Below are positions 1-7,088 of a stretch of 8,991 nt of DNA, in pieces. The notes beneath the pieces were generated by a model. The model had not been told where the DNA came from. It saw only the letters and a list, made by a program, of their open reading frames with translations, and made no database searches. Positions within the stretch are counted from its first letter, which is position 1. Each line of letters opens with the position of its first letter. The DNA comes from Nitrospiraceae bacterium (lineage in GTDB: Bacteria; Nitrospirota_A; Leptospirillia; Leptospirillales; Leptospirillaceae), in assembly GCA_028064945.1 (NCBI GenBank), contig JAPTWQ010000062.1, positions 1-8,991 of the forward strand, given 5' to 3'. Position numbers and translations under genes: made by a program.

Positions 1-1
1 T

Positions 2-2569
2 GAAGAAGACATCCAGAAACTCCACGAAGGAAGGATCCATGTACGAGATGGGAAAGCGTCTCTTCCGAAGCGAGAAACTGAACTTGCCGCGGCAAATGGC
101 CAATTTTTACTTTTGGCATCGGCCCTCGGATGGAAAGCCCAAGAAGTCGGCACTTTGATAGAACTCATTCCCCCGCGGGCCAAGACGATCGAGGTCCGTC
201 GTCTTCTGACAAACAGGGGCACGCTCCAGGCTGCGCTCGAAGCCGCCCGACAGGCCCTCGGAGAAGCGGAGGACAATCTCGGAAGCCTTTCCCGGTCACT
301 GGAATCCCTGGGGACTTCAGCCGATCTGTCCATATTGGCCGCAGTCACAAATAGCGCCGGCGATCAAGGGGATCTCTCGGCCCAGATCCGGATCGCCAAA
401 GCAGAACTCGATGCGGCCCTTGAGGAACTCAAGCGACTAGCCGGTTCGACAATCCCCCCTCCCGACGTGGCGATCCTCTCGGGGAATGCTCTGCCTCCCC
501 GAGACATGGTTCAGGCACACCGAGACACCGTCAGGGATCTTGAAAAGAAACGACAGGACATAACAGAACGGATTCGTTCGGCCAGACAGGACCTCAACCG
601 ACAACGCAAGGCCTATGAACGCCTTGTCCATGACGAGGAAGGAATCGCACCGGAGGTTTTAGGACAAGCCCGCCGACACCGTGACGACGGATGGACCTTG
701 ATCCGCCAGATTTACATCGAGCATCTTTCCGTCCCTTCGGATACGGTCCGGAAATTCACGAAGGAAGGGGAGGAACTGATCGAACCCTATGAGGCCGCCA
801 TCGCCAGGGCGGACGAGCTGGCCGATCTACGGGTCGAAAAGGCCGAAGCCGCCGCCCGCCTTGTGGTGATGGCTCGCCAAATCCAGGAGCAGGAGGAAAA
901 TATCCTGGGACTTGAAAACGAAAAGTTCGCCCTCGACAAAGACGCTCAATCTCGCGCCGAAGAATGGAAAAAGATGTGGTCCGGATTGCCTTCCGAGCCT
1001 CTTGCCCCAGACGTCATGCTCGAATGGCTCGGGATTCGAAAGGAGTGGCTCGGAGCTCTCGAACGGAAGATGGAAATCGAACGAAAGCTTTCGGTTCTTC
1101 TTCGACAGGAGGAGGAGACACGGCTGTCCGTCCTTTCTGGAATCACTTCAGCCGGCATCGATCCGTCGGCCCTTTCCGAATTGCCTCTTTCCGTTCTCCT
1201 TAAAAGGGCTGATGCGATTCTTTCCGAGAATGACCGGATCCAGGAACAGAAGCAGAATCTCGAAGCTGAGATTCTCCAGGCCAGAACCCAGATCTCCCGG
1301 AAAAAAACCTCCCTCGAAAAGGCTGAAAAAGCCTGGTCGGATTGGGAAGGGCAATGGTCCGCAGCGGTCTCGGATCTCGGACTCGACCCTCGTTCCTCCC
1401 ACGAAACCGTTACAGGACAAGTAGATTCGATCGAGGACATGCGTACAGTCGCCGTGCAGATCAACGAACTCCGTCACAAGAGAATCGGAACGATTCAGCG
1501 GGATTGCGAGGCGTTCGCCCAGGAAGTCCAGAGGATTTTTCCGATTCTGGCTCCAGACCTGACCTCGCTGGACGCCGAAGAAGCGGTCTTAAGGCTCGAG
1601 AAACGGCTGGACGATGCAAAGAGATTAAATGAGAGCAAGAAGGAGAAGGATGCGTCGATCCTCGATCTCGAAAAAGAGATCGGCACATTCGAGACCTCCC
1701 TGAACGAAGCTCGAGAAACCATTTCCCGTCTCAAGTCACTGGCAGGGGTTGAGGAGATTTCGGAATTGAAGGCTGCGATCTCTAAATCCGATCGGTCAAG
1801 CAGTCTTCAAAAGGATAAAAGCCGGCTTCTTCAGGTTTTAACCGAAGAGGGGGACGGGCTTCCCGTTCCGGATCTCCTGGCCGAATGCGAAGGCGTTGAC
1901 CTTGATCAAATCTTTGCAAGGGAAGAGTCGGTGTCTCAGGATCTCGAAGTTTTGCGCAAACGGCTTCTCGAAGCCCGGGACCTTCGAACGGAGACTCGGA
2001 GGGCTTTCGAATCGGTGGGAGGCGACGACACTGCGGCGAAGGCCGAGGCCAAGAGGCAGGAGGCCCTTGCCGAAATGAAGGAGATCGCAGCTCGCTACAC
2101 TCACGTGCGGGCCTCGGCCATTCTCCTCAAATGGGCCATCGACCGCTACCGGCGCGAAAAACAGGCTCCTCTCCTGAAAACCGCCAGCAGTTTGTTCTCC
2201 CTGCTGACGGGACATTCATTCATCTCACTCCGAATCGACTTCGACGACCAGGACCGGCCTCAACTGGTCGGAGTACGGCCTGACGGATCAACAGTCAACG
2301 TCTCAGGATTGAGCACGGGAACAGCCGACCAGCTTTATCTCGCTCTACGGGTCGCATCGGTTCTGGAATACCTTGATCGGGCGCCGACTCTTCCGTTTAT
2401 AACCGATGACCTGTTCATCAACTTCGACGATGAGCGTGCTACTGCGGGATTCAAAGTCCTGAGCCAACTAGCAGAGAAAACGCAGGTGATCTTTTTCACT
2501 CATCACCGCCATCTGGTTGAAATTGCCCAAGGGAGTCTCGGGTCGTCCCTTTCCGTGATATCCCTGTGA
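2..2569 (+). CDS. YhaN-like SMC/Rad50-type ATPase, C-terminal part (start lies upstream of window)
   Basis: The frame is open from base 2 with no stop, so the TTG at 113 is not the real start and the N-terminus, including Walker A, is outside the window. About 855 residues are visible. The middle (roughly visible residues 50-690) is rich in Glu, Lys, Arg, Gln and Leu with heptad-like spacing, as expected for long coiled coils; I see no CxxC zinc hook. The C-terminal ATPase lobe carries an ABC signature-like LSTGTADQLYLAL (from about base 2309), a Walker B/D-loop stretch FITDDLFINFDDERA (from base 2396) and a switch-like FFTHHRHL near base 2490. This arrangement is typical of the YhaN/COG4717 branch of Rad50/SbcC-like proteins, which usually pair with an SbcD/YhaO-like metallophosphoesterase; such a partner would have to be upstream. 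Likely role: DNA end processing or repair in the cytoplasm. It ends 86 bases from the convergent helicase gene, with no clear terminator between. Family assignment is good; the exact function is inferred. Confidence 0.85.
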   Translation, partial: EEDIQKLHEGRIHVRDGKASLPKRETELAAANGQFLLLASALGWKAQEVGTLIELIPPRAKTIEVRRLLTNRGTLQAALEAARQALGEAEDNLGSLSRSLESLGTSADLSILAAVTNSAGDQGDLSAQIRIAKAELDAALEELKRLAGSTIPPPDVAILSGNALPPRDMVQAHRDTVRDLEKKRQDITERIRSARQDLNRQRKAYERLVHDEEGIAPEVLGQARRHRDDGWTLIRQIYIEHLSVPSDTVRKFTKEGEELIEPYEAAIARADELADLRVEKAEAAARLVVMARQIQEQEENILGLENEKFALDKDAQSRAEEWKKMWSGLPSEPLAPDVMLEWLGIRKEWLGALERKMEIERKLSVLLRQEEETRLSVLSGITSAGIDPSALSELPLSVLLKRADAILSENDRIQEQKQNLEAEILQARTQISRKKTSLEKAEKAWSDWEGQWSAAVSDLGLDPRSSHETVTGQVDSIEDMRTVAVQINELRHKRIGTIQRDCEAFAQEVQRIFPILAPDLTSLDAEEAVLRLEKRLDDAKRLNESKKEKDASILDLEKEIGTFETSLNEARETISRLKSLAGVEEISELKAAISKSDRSSSLQKDKSRLLQVLTEEGDGLPVPDLLAECEGVDLDQIFAREESVSQDLEVLRKRLLEARDLRTETRRAFESVGGDDTAAKAEAKRQEALAEMKEIAARYTHVRASAILLKWAIDRYRREKQAPLLKTASSLFSLLTGHSFISLRIDFDDQDRPQLVGVRPDGSTVNVSGLSTGTADQLYLALRVASVLEYLDRAPTLPFITDDLFINFDDERATAGFKVLSQLAEKTQVIFFTHHRHLVEIAQGSLGSSLSVISL

Positions 2570-2655
2570 AGACCCTGGTACACAAAGCCCATGAGCCCGA
2601 AACCCTAACATTCCAATAAATTTATCTTCATAAGCGCTGATAGAGGAGTCGTATA

Positions 2656-4602
2656 TCAAATATCCGCAATCTCGCCTTGAAGATGGATTGCATCTGCCGG
2701 AAAAATCTTGAGTGCAGCAATCTTGTGCTCAGCGAGCGCAACATCAGCAGTGAAAAGCACGACGATCAGATCCTTTAAAGCGCGGGTGCAACATACGTAA
2801 AACAAACGTCTTGTCCTTTCGACGGCTGTTTCCTTGCCTTCACGCTTGTTCTCCAGGTCTTTGTCCGAAAGCGCCTTGATCCCCCAATATTTGTCATAGG
2901 AAAATTGGACATGTGTACCCTCGTCGTCGTCGAGAATTACGAGTACGCGCTCAAATTCAGCACCTTTAATGCCTTGCTGTGTCGAAAACGGAGAATCGTT
3001 GTTCACGTATTTATAGTACCCCCAGAATTGCGGTGCAGGACACCCGAGAAACGCATCCATGGCCGCAATTTCCTTGCTCAGATCTTCGCCATCGTTCTCA
3101 TCCTCAGCTACGAAAGAGTTTTCCCCTTTCTCCACCTTGGCCGGGCTTGGCAGCTTCAAATACGAGAGTATCCTCTGGTCGAGGTTGATCACGTTCGATT
3201 CATGAACATACCGGAGAACATCGCCATTTGTCGCGCCTGATTCCATCTCCATCATTTGCTGAAGAGTCTTGGTAAATTGCCGTAGTTCACTTAGCCGTTC
3301 CGCAACGTTGATCCTATTCAGGGTGTTGCGGGATAAGAGCGGCGATTGACTTCTAAGAACCTGTATCGCGTCGAATTCGTTGCCCTTTTTACTGGCGCTC
3401 ACAAGAGGTAGAACAAAGTTGATAAATGGACGCACCGGCCACGCTGTCCCATCCAAAAATCCATTCTTGAACTTCTCTGGAGCCTTATCATTCAGTGCCG
3501 CATACAGATCGCCAAAGCCAAGTCGCTTGGCAGCCATTCGGTGGACGATGACAAGGAGTTTTACACCTTTATCGCCCTCATCGATATGCCATGCAGGATC
3601 ATCGTTCTTCCTAGCAGCCCACACTCGCACCTGTCCAATCCGTTGATCACGTTTCTCGTCAATGGGAAGGATAAAGATGTGCGCGCTGCCCTTTACACTG
3701 AGCAGATCATCTTCCAATCCTACCATCCGACCACGAGTTTGAAGCAATCCATCTCCGTCTCGTCGAATCGCATTTGCAACATTGAGCACAGTGGTTGGAC
3801 ATCTGAAATTCTCAGGCTTTGTAATTTTAACCCAATCTGAACCCATCTGAATTTCTCCGATCCCGGTCAGATAAATGCGTTGCATCGGGTCGCCAAAGAA
3901 ACCGAGACAGAATCGATCTCCAAACTCTTCATCTACCGCTTTGAGTGCAGCCACCACATTCTCAGTTGTGTCCTGACTCTCGTCGACAAACAGAAACGGA
4001 TATTGTTGGATAATAAGACTGCGCATCAACGTCCTCTCAAGGATGAACTGAGGCACCATTTTTATAATGTCGTCGTGACCCAAGACGCCATTCACATAGT
4101 CGCTACCTGTTCCGTAGGTAAACGAACGTACTTGGCCAATCCGCGCCCGCTGTTGAGTATAGCGGGTTATATCAATCTTGTTTTTCTCCCGCGTGCGCTG
4201 TTGAACTCGAGGACCGAAGTTCTCTGCCGTTGTCCTTAACTCTCCGAGTTTTTCATCGATCCGGTTTGCTACCCATGCTTGGATATCTGACTGGAAAGAC
4301 CGGACCAGCAGCCACAGAAAGCTATGAATTGTTGAAACATGGACGAGAGGGTTTTTTCCAACATCCGCCCAAATTTCTCCAGCGGCGATTTCCGTGTAAG
4401 TGATGCACGCAACTTTCTGTCGACGCAGCTTCAGCTTCTCGCCGTGCCTGTTGAGGATTTCGGTGAGTCCCTTGATTAAGGATGTTGTCTTCCCTGATCC
4501 GGCCCCGGCGATCATTAGGAAGCTGCTCGGTGGGGATGAGTTCAGGCAGGCATAAAGCTCCCTATCCGCTTCGGTATCTTTTTGAACGGCGCGGCTGGTC
4601 AT
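2656..4602 (-). CDS. UvrD/Rep-family superfamily 1A helicase, Gabija GajB-like
   Basis: This 648-residue protein has the full set of SF1A helicase motifs. Motif I is AGAGSGKTT (residues 32-40), Ia is CITYTEIAAGEI (about 66-77), Ib is VSTIHSF (89-95), II is VDESQD (206-211), III is GFFGDPMQR (234-242), followed by NFRCPTTVLNVANAIR (265-280). Motif V is QGIKGAEFE (543-551) and VI is FYVCCTRAL (601-609). All key ATPase residues are present, so it should be an active DNA-dependent ATPase or translocase. It follows the OLD/TOPRIM gene with a four-base ATGA overlap, the gene pair and order seen in Gabija (gajA-gajB). At 648 residues it is longer than prototype GajB (about 494), mainly in the region between motif III and motif V. 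The ATG at 4602 is fixed by the overlap; only a weak GGAA precedes it, which fits translational coupling. Base composition is lower in G+C than the flanking regions. It could instead belong to another OLD-helicase pairing related to Gabija. Confidence 0.9.
   Translation of the reverse strand: MTSRAVQKDTEADRELYACLNSSPPSSFLMIAGAGSGKTTSLIKGLTEILNRHGEKLKLRRQKVACITYTEIAAGEIWADVGKNPLVHVSTIHSFLWLLVRSFQSDIQAWVANRIDEKLGELRTTAENFGPRVQQRTREKNKIDITRYTQQRARIGQVRSFTYGTGSDYVNGVLGHDDIIKMVPQFILERTLMRSLIIQQYPFLFVDESQDTTENVVAALKAVDEEFGDRFCLGFFGDPMQRIYLTGIGEIQMGSDWVKITKPENFRCPTTVLNVANAIRRDGDGLLQTRGRMVGLEDDLLSVKGSAHIFILPIDEKRDQRIGQVRVWAARKNDDPAWHIDEGDKGVKLLVIVHRMAAKRLGFGDLYAALNDKAPEKFKNGFLDGTAWPVRPFINFVLPLVSASKKGNEFDAIQVLRSQSPLLSRNTLNRINVAERLSELRQFTKTLQQMMEMESGATNGDVLRYVHESNVINLDQRILSYLKLPSPAKVEKGENSFVAEDENDGEDLSKEIAAMDAFLGCPAPQFWGYYKYVNNDSPFSTQQGIKGAEFERVLVILDDDEGTHVQFSYDKYWGIKALSDKDLENKREGKETAVERTRRLFYVCCTRALKDLIVVLFTADVALAEHKIAALKIFPADAIHLQGEIADI
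4599..4602 (-). other. ATGA stop/start overlap coupling the nuclease and helicase genes
   Basis: The TGA stop of the OLD/TOPRIM gene (4601-4599) overlaps the ATG of the helicase (4602-4600). The upstream sequence has only a weak purine stretch and no strong Shine-Dalgarno. The arrangement therefore points to translational re-initiation and to co-production of the two proteins from one message. Confidence 0.85.
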
Positions 4603-6761
4603 TTCGCTGTTTCCATAGCAGATATAGCATCGTCTATTGTGGCTGCCGCAGAGGTCTCAGTTGTTTCTGGAAGCGGCGCGGGCAATTCGAGATTGACCGC
4701 GCTATTGAGCCAGCGCAAACCCTCTTTGATATAGAGCGGTACATGCCAGTTCTTAGGGGATTCAGTCAGAACGCCTAGTGCAAATCTTGTTTTATCGAAC
4801 GACTTCCCGGCGACCCGATTATGAAGACCGCGAGCCAGGTCATCGGGGGTCTCGAAGGCTCCCCGAAGTTTCAAACCAATATGTCGATGGAGTTCAGACT
4901 GACACCATGCCGCGTTTTCAAGCCCGAAGGACTCCTCCAGAGTGCGCCCACACAAACTTTTCACTATTCCATTCCACATAACATCCGTCGGGACTTGGTA
5001 GGTCACACGTACCTTAAAACCGTTGCCTCCCGCTGCCTCCTGAACCTTCTCCGATTCCTTCGCAACAAGCAACTCCGCAACGGTTTGCATCTTCGGCAAC
5101 CATTGGATCAAGGTTTGGTTCGAGGTGAGAGCGCCCGGTTCAGACGGTAAGCACGCTTTACCAGACTTCTTCACAGGCGACTGACTTGTGTCGGGATTTG
5201 GGATCTCAAACTCGGTAACCTCATCTTCATTCTCATCTTCCCGACAAATGGGCTTCACGCTATCTAGGTCAGTGATCACGAGCGCAACAAGGCCAAGAAA
5301 CTCAATAAGGGATTTAAAACGATGTCCGAAGGCACCGCCAACTTCCAGAATAGACAAACACGCCGATCGCAAGGAAACCGCTTCTTTCTCTATCATCACA
5401 GGGAGGAGCAACCGCTCAACATTGCCTTCGACAAGGATAGCTGCGTCCGCAAAAAATAAATCGCAATGGGTTAGCTTAAGGTACCTTTCCAAGAAGTCTC
5501 GTTCATTCGGGCTTTGGCTGTTGAACGAGGAAAGATTTAGAACTTCAGTTGTTTGTTCGCCATCAGTATTCTGTCGTCTGAAATAACGGATAGGTTTAAA
5601 GCCCCGTTCATAAAGAATGTGAGGAGAATGAGTCGATACAACTATTTGACTATGAAAAGAATCGTTATCCTTCACAAGATCAAGGACGTTACGAATGAAA
5701 ACTTGCTGGAGTTGGGCATGAAGATGCACTTCGGGCTCTTCAATGAAAATTAAGTGCAGCGGCGCACGATCCTCTTTATCGGAGATCCATCTTGCGTGAA
5801 GGTCGAGTATCTCGACCACCATATAGATCAGGTTTTTGAATCCGAGGCCGTTATAAGTGTCGGGAAGTCTCAAAGCATCCTCCCCATCCCCAAGAACATA
5901 ATAAACGCGAGCATCCTGGCTATTCATGATCGTGACCGGGTTAAGAGCCGACTTAATCTCCAGCCGAGGATTGTGGAGACCCGGAATACCGAGTTTAGAA
6001 AAACTGCCAAAGATATCCTTAAATACCTCGGCCAAGTGCTCATTGAGTCCTATCTCCGAATCAAATAGAGCCCTTAATGCGCTGTGATCTTCTGATCGTT
6101 GATCGAGATTCCTCTTGTAGAACCTACTGAGGCGTTTTGAGAGGTCTTCAGACCGCCCTGAGGCCGAAATGGTGCCCGGTGCTGGATCTGCCAAATGCCG
6201 TTGTGCACTGAGATTATCGACCTTTATGATAGATTTTAGAATCGCTGCACCGCCAGGATCCTTCCCAAGCGGCAATGGCTCGTATCCCTCTATAGGTTTA
6301 TGGTTGCCATCAAACTGAGCTCGATCGAGTACGTAATATTTAAACTCATACTCGCTTAGAAGTTCTTTCTTGAGATAATCGGTCAATTTTGTGGGCCACG
6401 GGACGTACTTCTCGTTTTCCCGCCTCTCCAAGGCAGCTGCATTCCTCTGAGCTTCCATGCGAACCTTACGAAATTTCCGCAGAAGTTCTGTACCATTGCG
6501 CGCTGCAAACTCTATGCGAATGCCAACCTGTGTTCCAGCCCACGCTGTACTCGGCAGCAGTGGTACCACTAGGTACAAGTCGCTCAACACCACTTCGAAC
6601 CACAAATCAAGGCTTATCGAAGATAACTCTGACTGTTCCGATCTATCCTCGGCACAATCACCAAGTTCATCGAAATTCTTCCAGCAGGTCGAGTGAAAAT
6701 CATATAAGGAAAATTTGTCCTTTGATCCGGATACGAAGGTATAAATAGCCTGCGTCGCAGA

Positions 6762-6785
6762 TGTTTTTCCGCTGTTGTTTGATCC
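6762..6785 (-). other. Walker A (P-loop) codons of the truncated OLD ATPase
   Basis: Bases 6785-6762 on the minus strand encode GSNNSGKT, preceded by the hydrophobic strand DISIFV. This is the canonical OLD/ABC P-loop form. It is in frame with the downstream ATPase/TOPRIM frame, with no stop in between. It shows that the gene originally began further upstream than its first available start codon at 6605. Confidence 0.92.
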
Positions 6786-6839
6786 AACAAAGATTGAAAT
6801 ATCAGAAGCAAGCTCAATGTGAACTTACATTCCGCATGT

Positions 6840-6862
6840 AGGATCAGTGCTCTCCAAGCATT
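6840..6862 (+). repeat. Left terminal inverted repeat of the IS
   Basis: Read inward, the left end is AGGATCAGT, then GCTCTCCA, then AGCATT. The right end read inward is AGGATCAGT, then CTCCC, then AGCATT. Both outer and inner blocks match exactly and only the middle differs in length. This is the pattern of an imperfect IS terminal repeat bound by the transposase. Confidence 0.75.
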
Positions 6863-6870
6863 TTTTTGAC
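6850..6870 (+). repeat. Left copy of a subterminal direct repeat
   Basis: This 21-base stretch matches positions 8925-8945 in the same orientation at about 16 of 21 bases. The shared parts are CTCC near the start and an exact T7GAC at the end. It overlaps the left terminal repeat. It may be an extra transposase contact, although the T-run makes a chance match easier. Confidence 0.4.
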
Positions 6871-6931
6871 GATTTCTTTTGAAAACCCGGTTGTTTTTGT
6901 CCTGCCAAATGAGTTTTTCTCGATGCCCCCT

Positions 6932-6944
6932 CTGAGTGACTCAG
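6932..6944. repeat. Short palindrome CTGAGT-G-ACTCAG inside the IS
   Basis: Six-base arms with a single central base form a perfect palindrome, bracketed by direct copies of CGATGCCC at 6921-6928 and 6948-6955. It could be a protein-binding site or a leftover of element structure. No function can be assigned from sequence. Confidence 0.45.
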
Positions 6945-7022
6945 GTCCGATGCCCTTCAGACTCGCTTCCGAGCAAAGTCAAGCATAAAAACGAGGGTTC
7001 AGGTCTTTTCAGCAACGACTGC

Positions 7023-7041
7023 GGGCGCACCGCGTGCGCCC
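7023..7041. terminator. Perfect 8-bp GC hairpin downstream of the transposase gene
   Basis: GGGCGCAC, loop CGC, GTGCGCCC forms a perfect stem of almost pure G and C. It sits 48 bases past the transposase stop. On the minus strand no T-run follows it, so it is not a classical intrinsic terminator for the transposase. On the plus strand a short CTTTGATCGTT follows. It may act as a barrier to transcription entering or leaving the element. Confidence 0.4.
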
Positions 7042-7088
7042 TTTGATCGTTCCCTCTTTCCTCAGCTTCGCCTCCGTTTCTGGAGACA

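Larger units (their letters stand above)
4599..6824 (-). pseudogene. OLD-family ATPase/TOPRIM endonuclease, Gabija GajA-like, missing its 5' end at an IS insertion
   Basis: The open frame from 6824 encodes 741 residues. It has Walker A GSNNSGKT (residues 14-21, bases 6785-6762), an OLD-type signature region NGLGFKNLIYM (about 325-335), Walker B/D-loop IEEPEVHLH (361-369) and switch STHSPHI (397-403). A TOPRIM domain follows, with ILVEGNVE (463-470; catalytic Glu 466), TDLD (518-521) and a candidate conserved Lys in DKTRFAL (Lys 678). Family members are nucleotide-regulated DNA endonucleases; with the downstream UvrD-like gene this is the Gabija architecture. The first NTG codon is TTG at 6605, which would delete Walker A, so it is unlikely to be the true start. 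Upstream of residue 1 is an in-frame TAA (6827-6825), and the IS1634-family element begins about 13 bases further. Compared with other OLD proteins, probably some 10-25 N-terminal residues and the promoter are missing. It is longer than prototype GajA (about 578 residues), with an acidic Ser/Pro-rich insert in TOPRIM (about 525-560) and a C-terminal tail rich in Thr, Ala and Pro. Identity as OLD/TOPRIM is firm; loss of function is inferred. Confidence 0.82.
6863..7088. other. Non-coding left segment of the IS
   Basis: The segment lies between the left terminal repeat and the stop codon of the transposase. I see no coding sequence. It contains a 13-base palindrome at 6932-6944 flanked by two copies of CGATGCCC (6921-6928 and 6948-6955), and a strong short hairpin at 7023-7041. 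No convincing outward promoter toward the OLD gene was found on the minus strand. Confidence 0.6.

Noticed and set aside
946..1464. 172-codon minus-strand frame and a 170-codon plus-strand frame inside the YhaN-like gene
   Set aside because: Both are Arg/Ser-rich shadows of the coiled-coil coding sequence, without ribosome-binding sites or motifs.
2570..2655. Possible bidirectional terminator between the convergent genes
   Set aside because: I could not find a stem of useful length followed by a T-run in these 86 bases.
6614..6817. Small minus-strand frame of 67 codons upstream of the OLD gene
   Set aside because: It overlaps the Walker A-coding stretch in another frame and encodes nothing recognisable; the P-loop is in the OLD frame, so this is a shadow.
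6827..6960. Outward promoter from the IS reading into the OLD gene
   Set aside because: A TTGGCA box can be seen on the minus strand, but the sequence 17 bases on (TTTTCA) is a poor -10 box, and no better pair was found.
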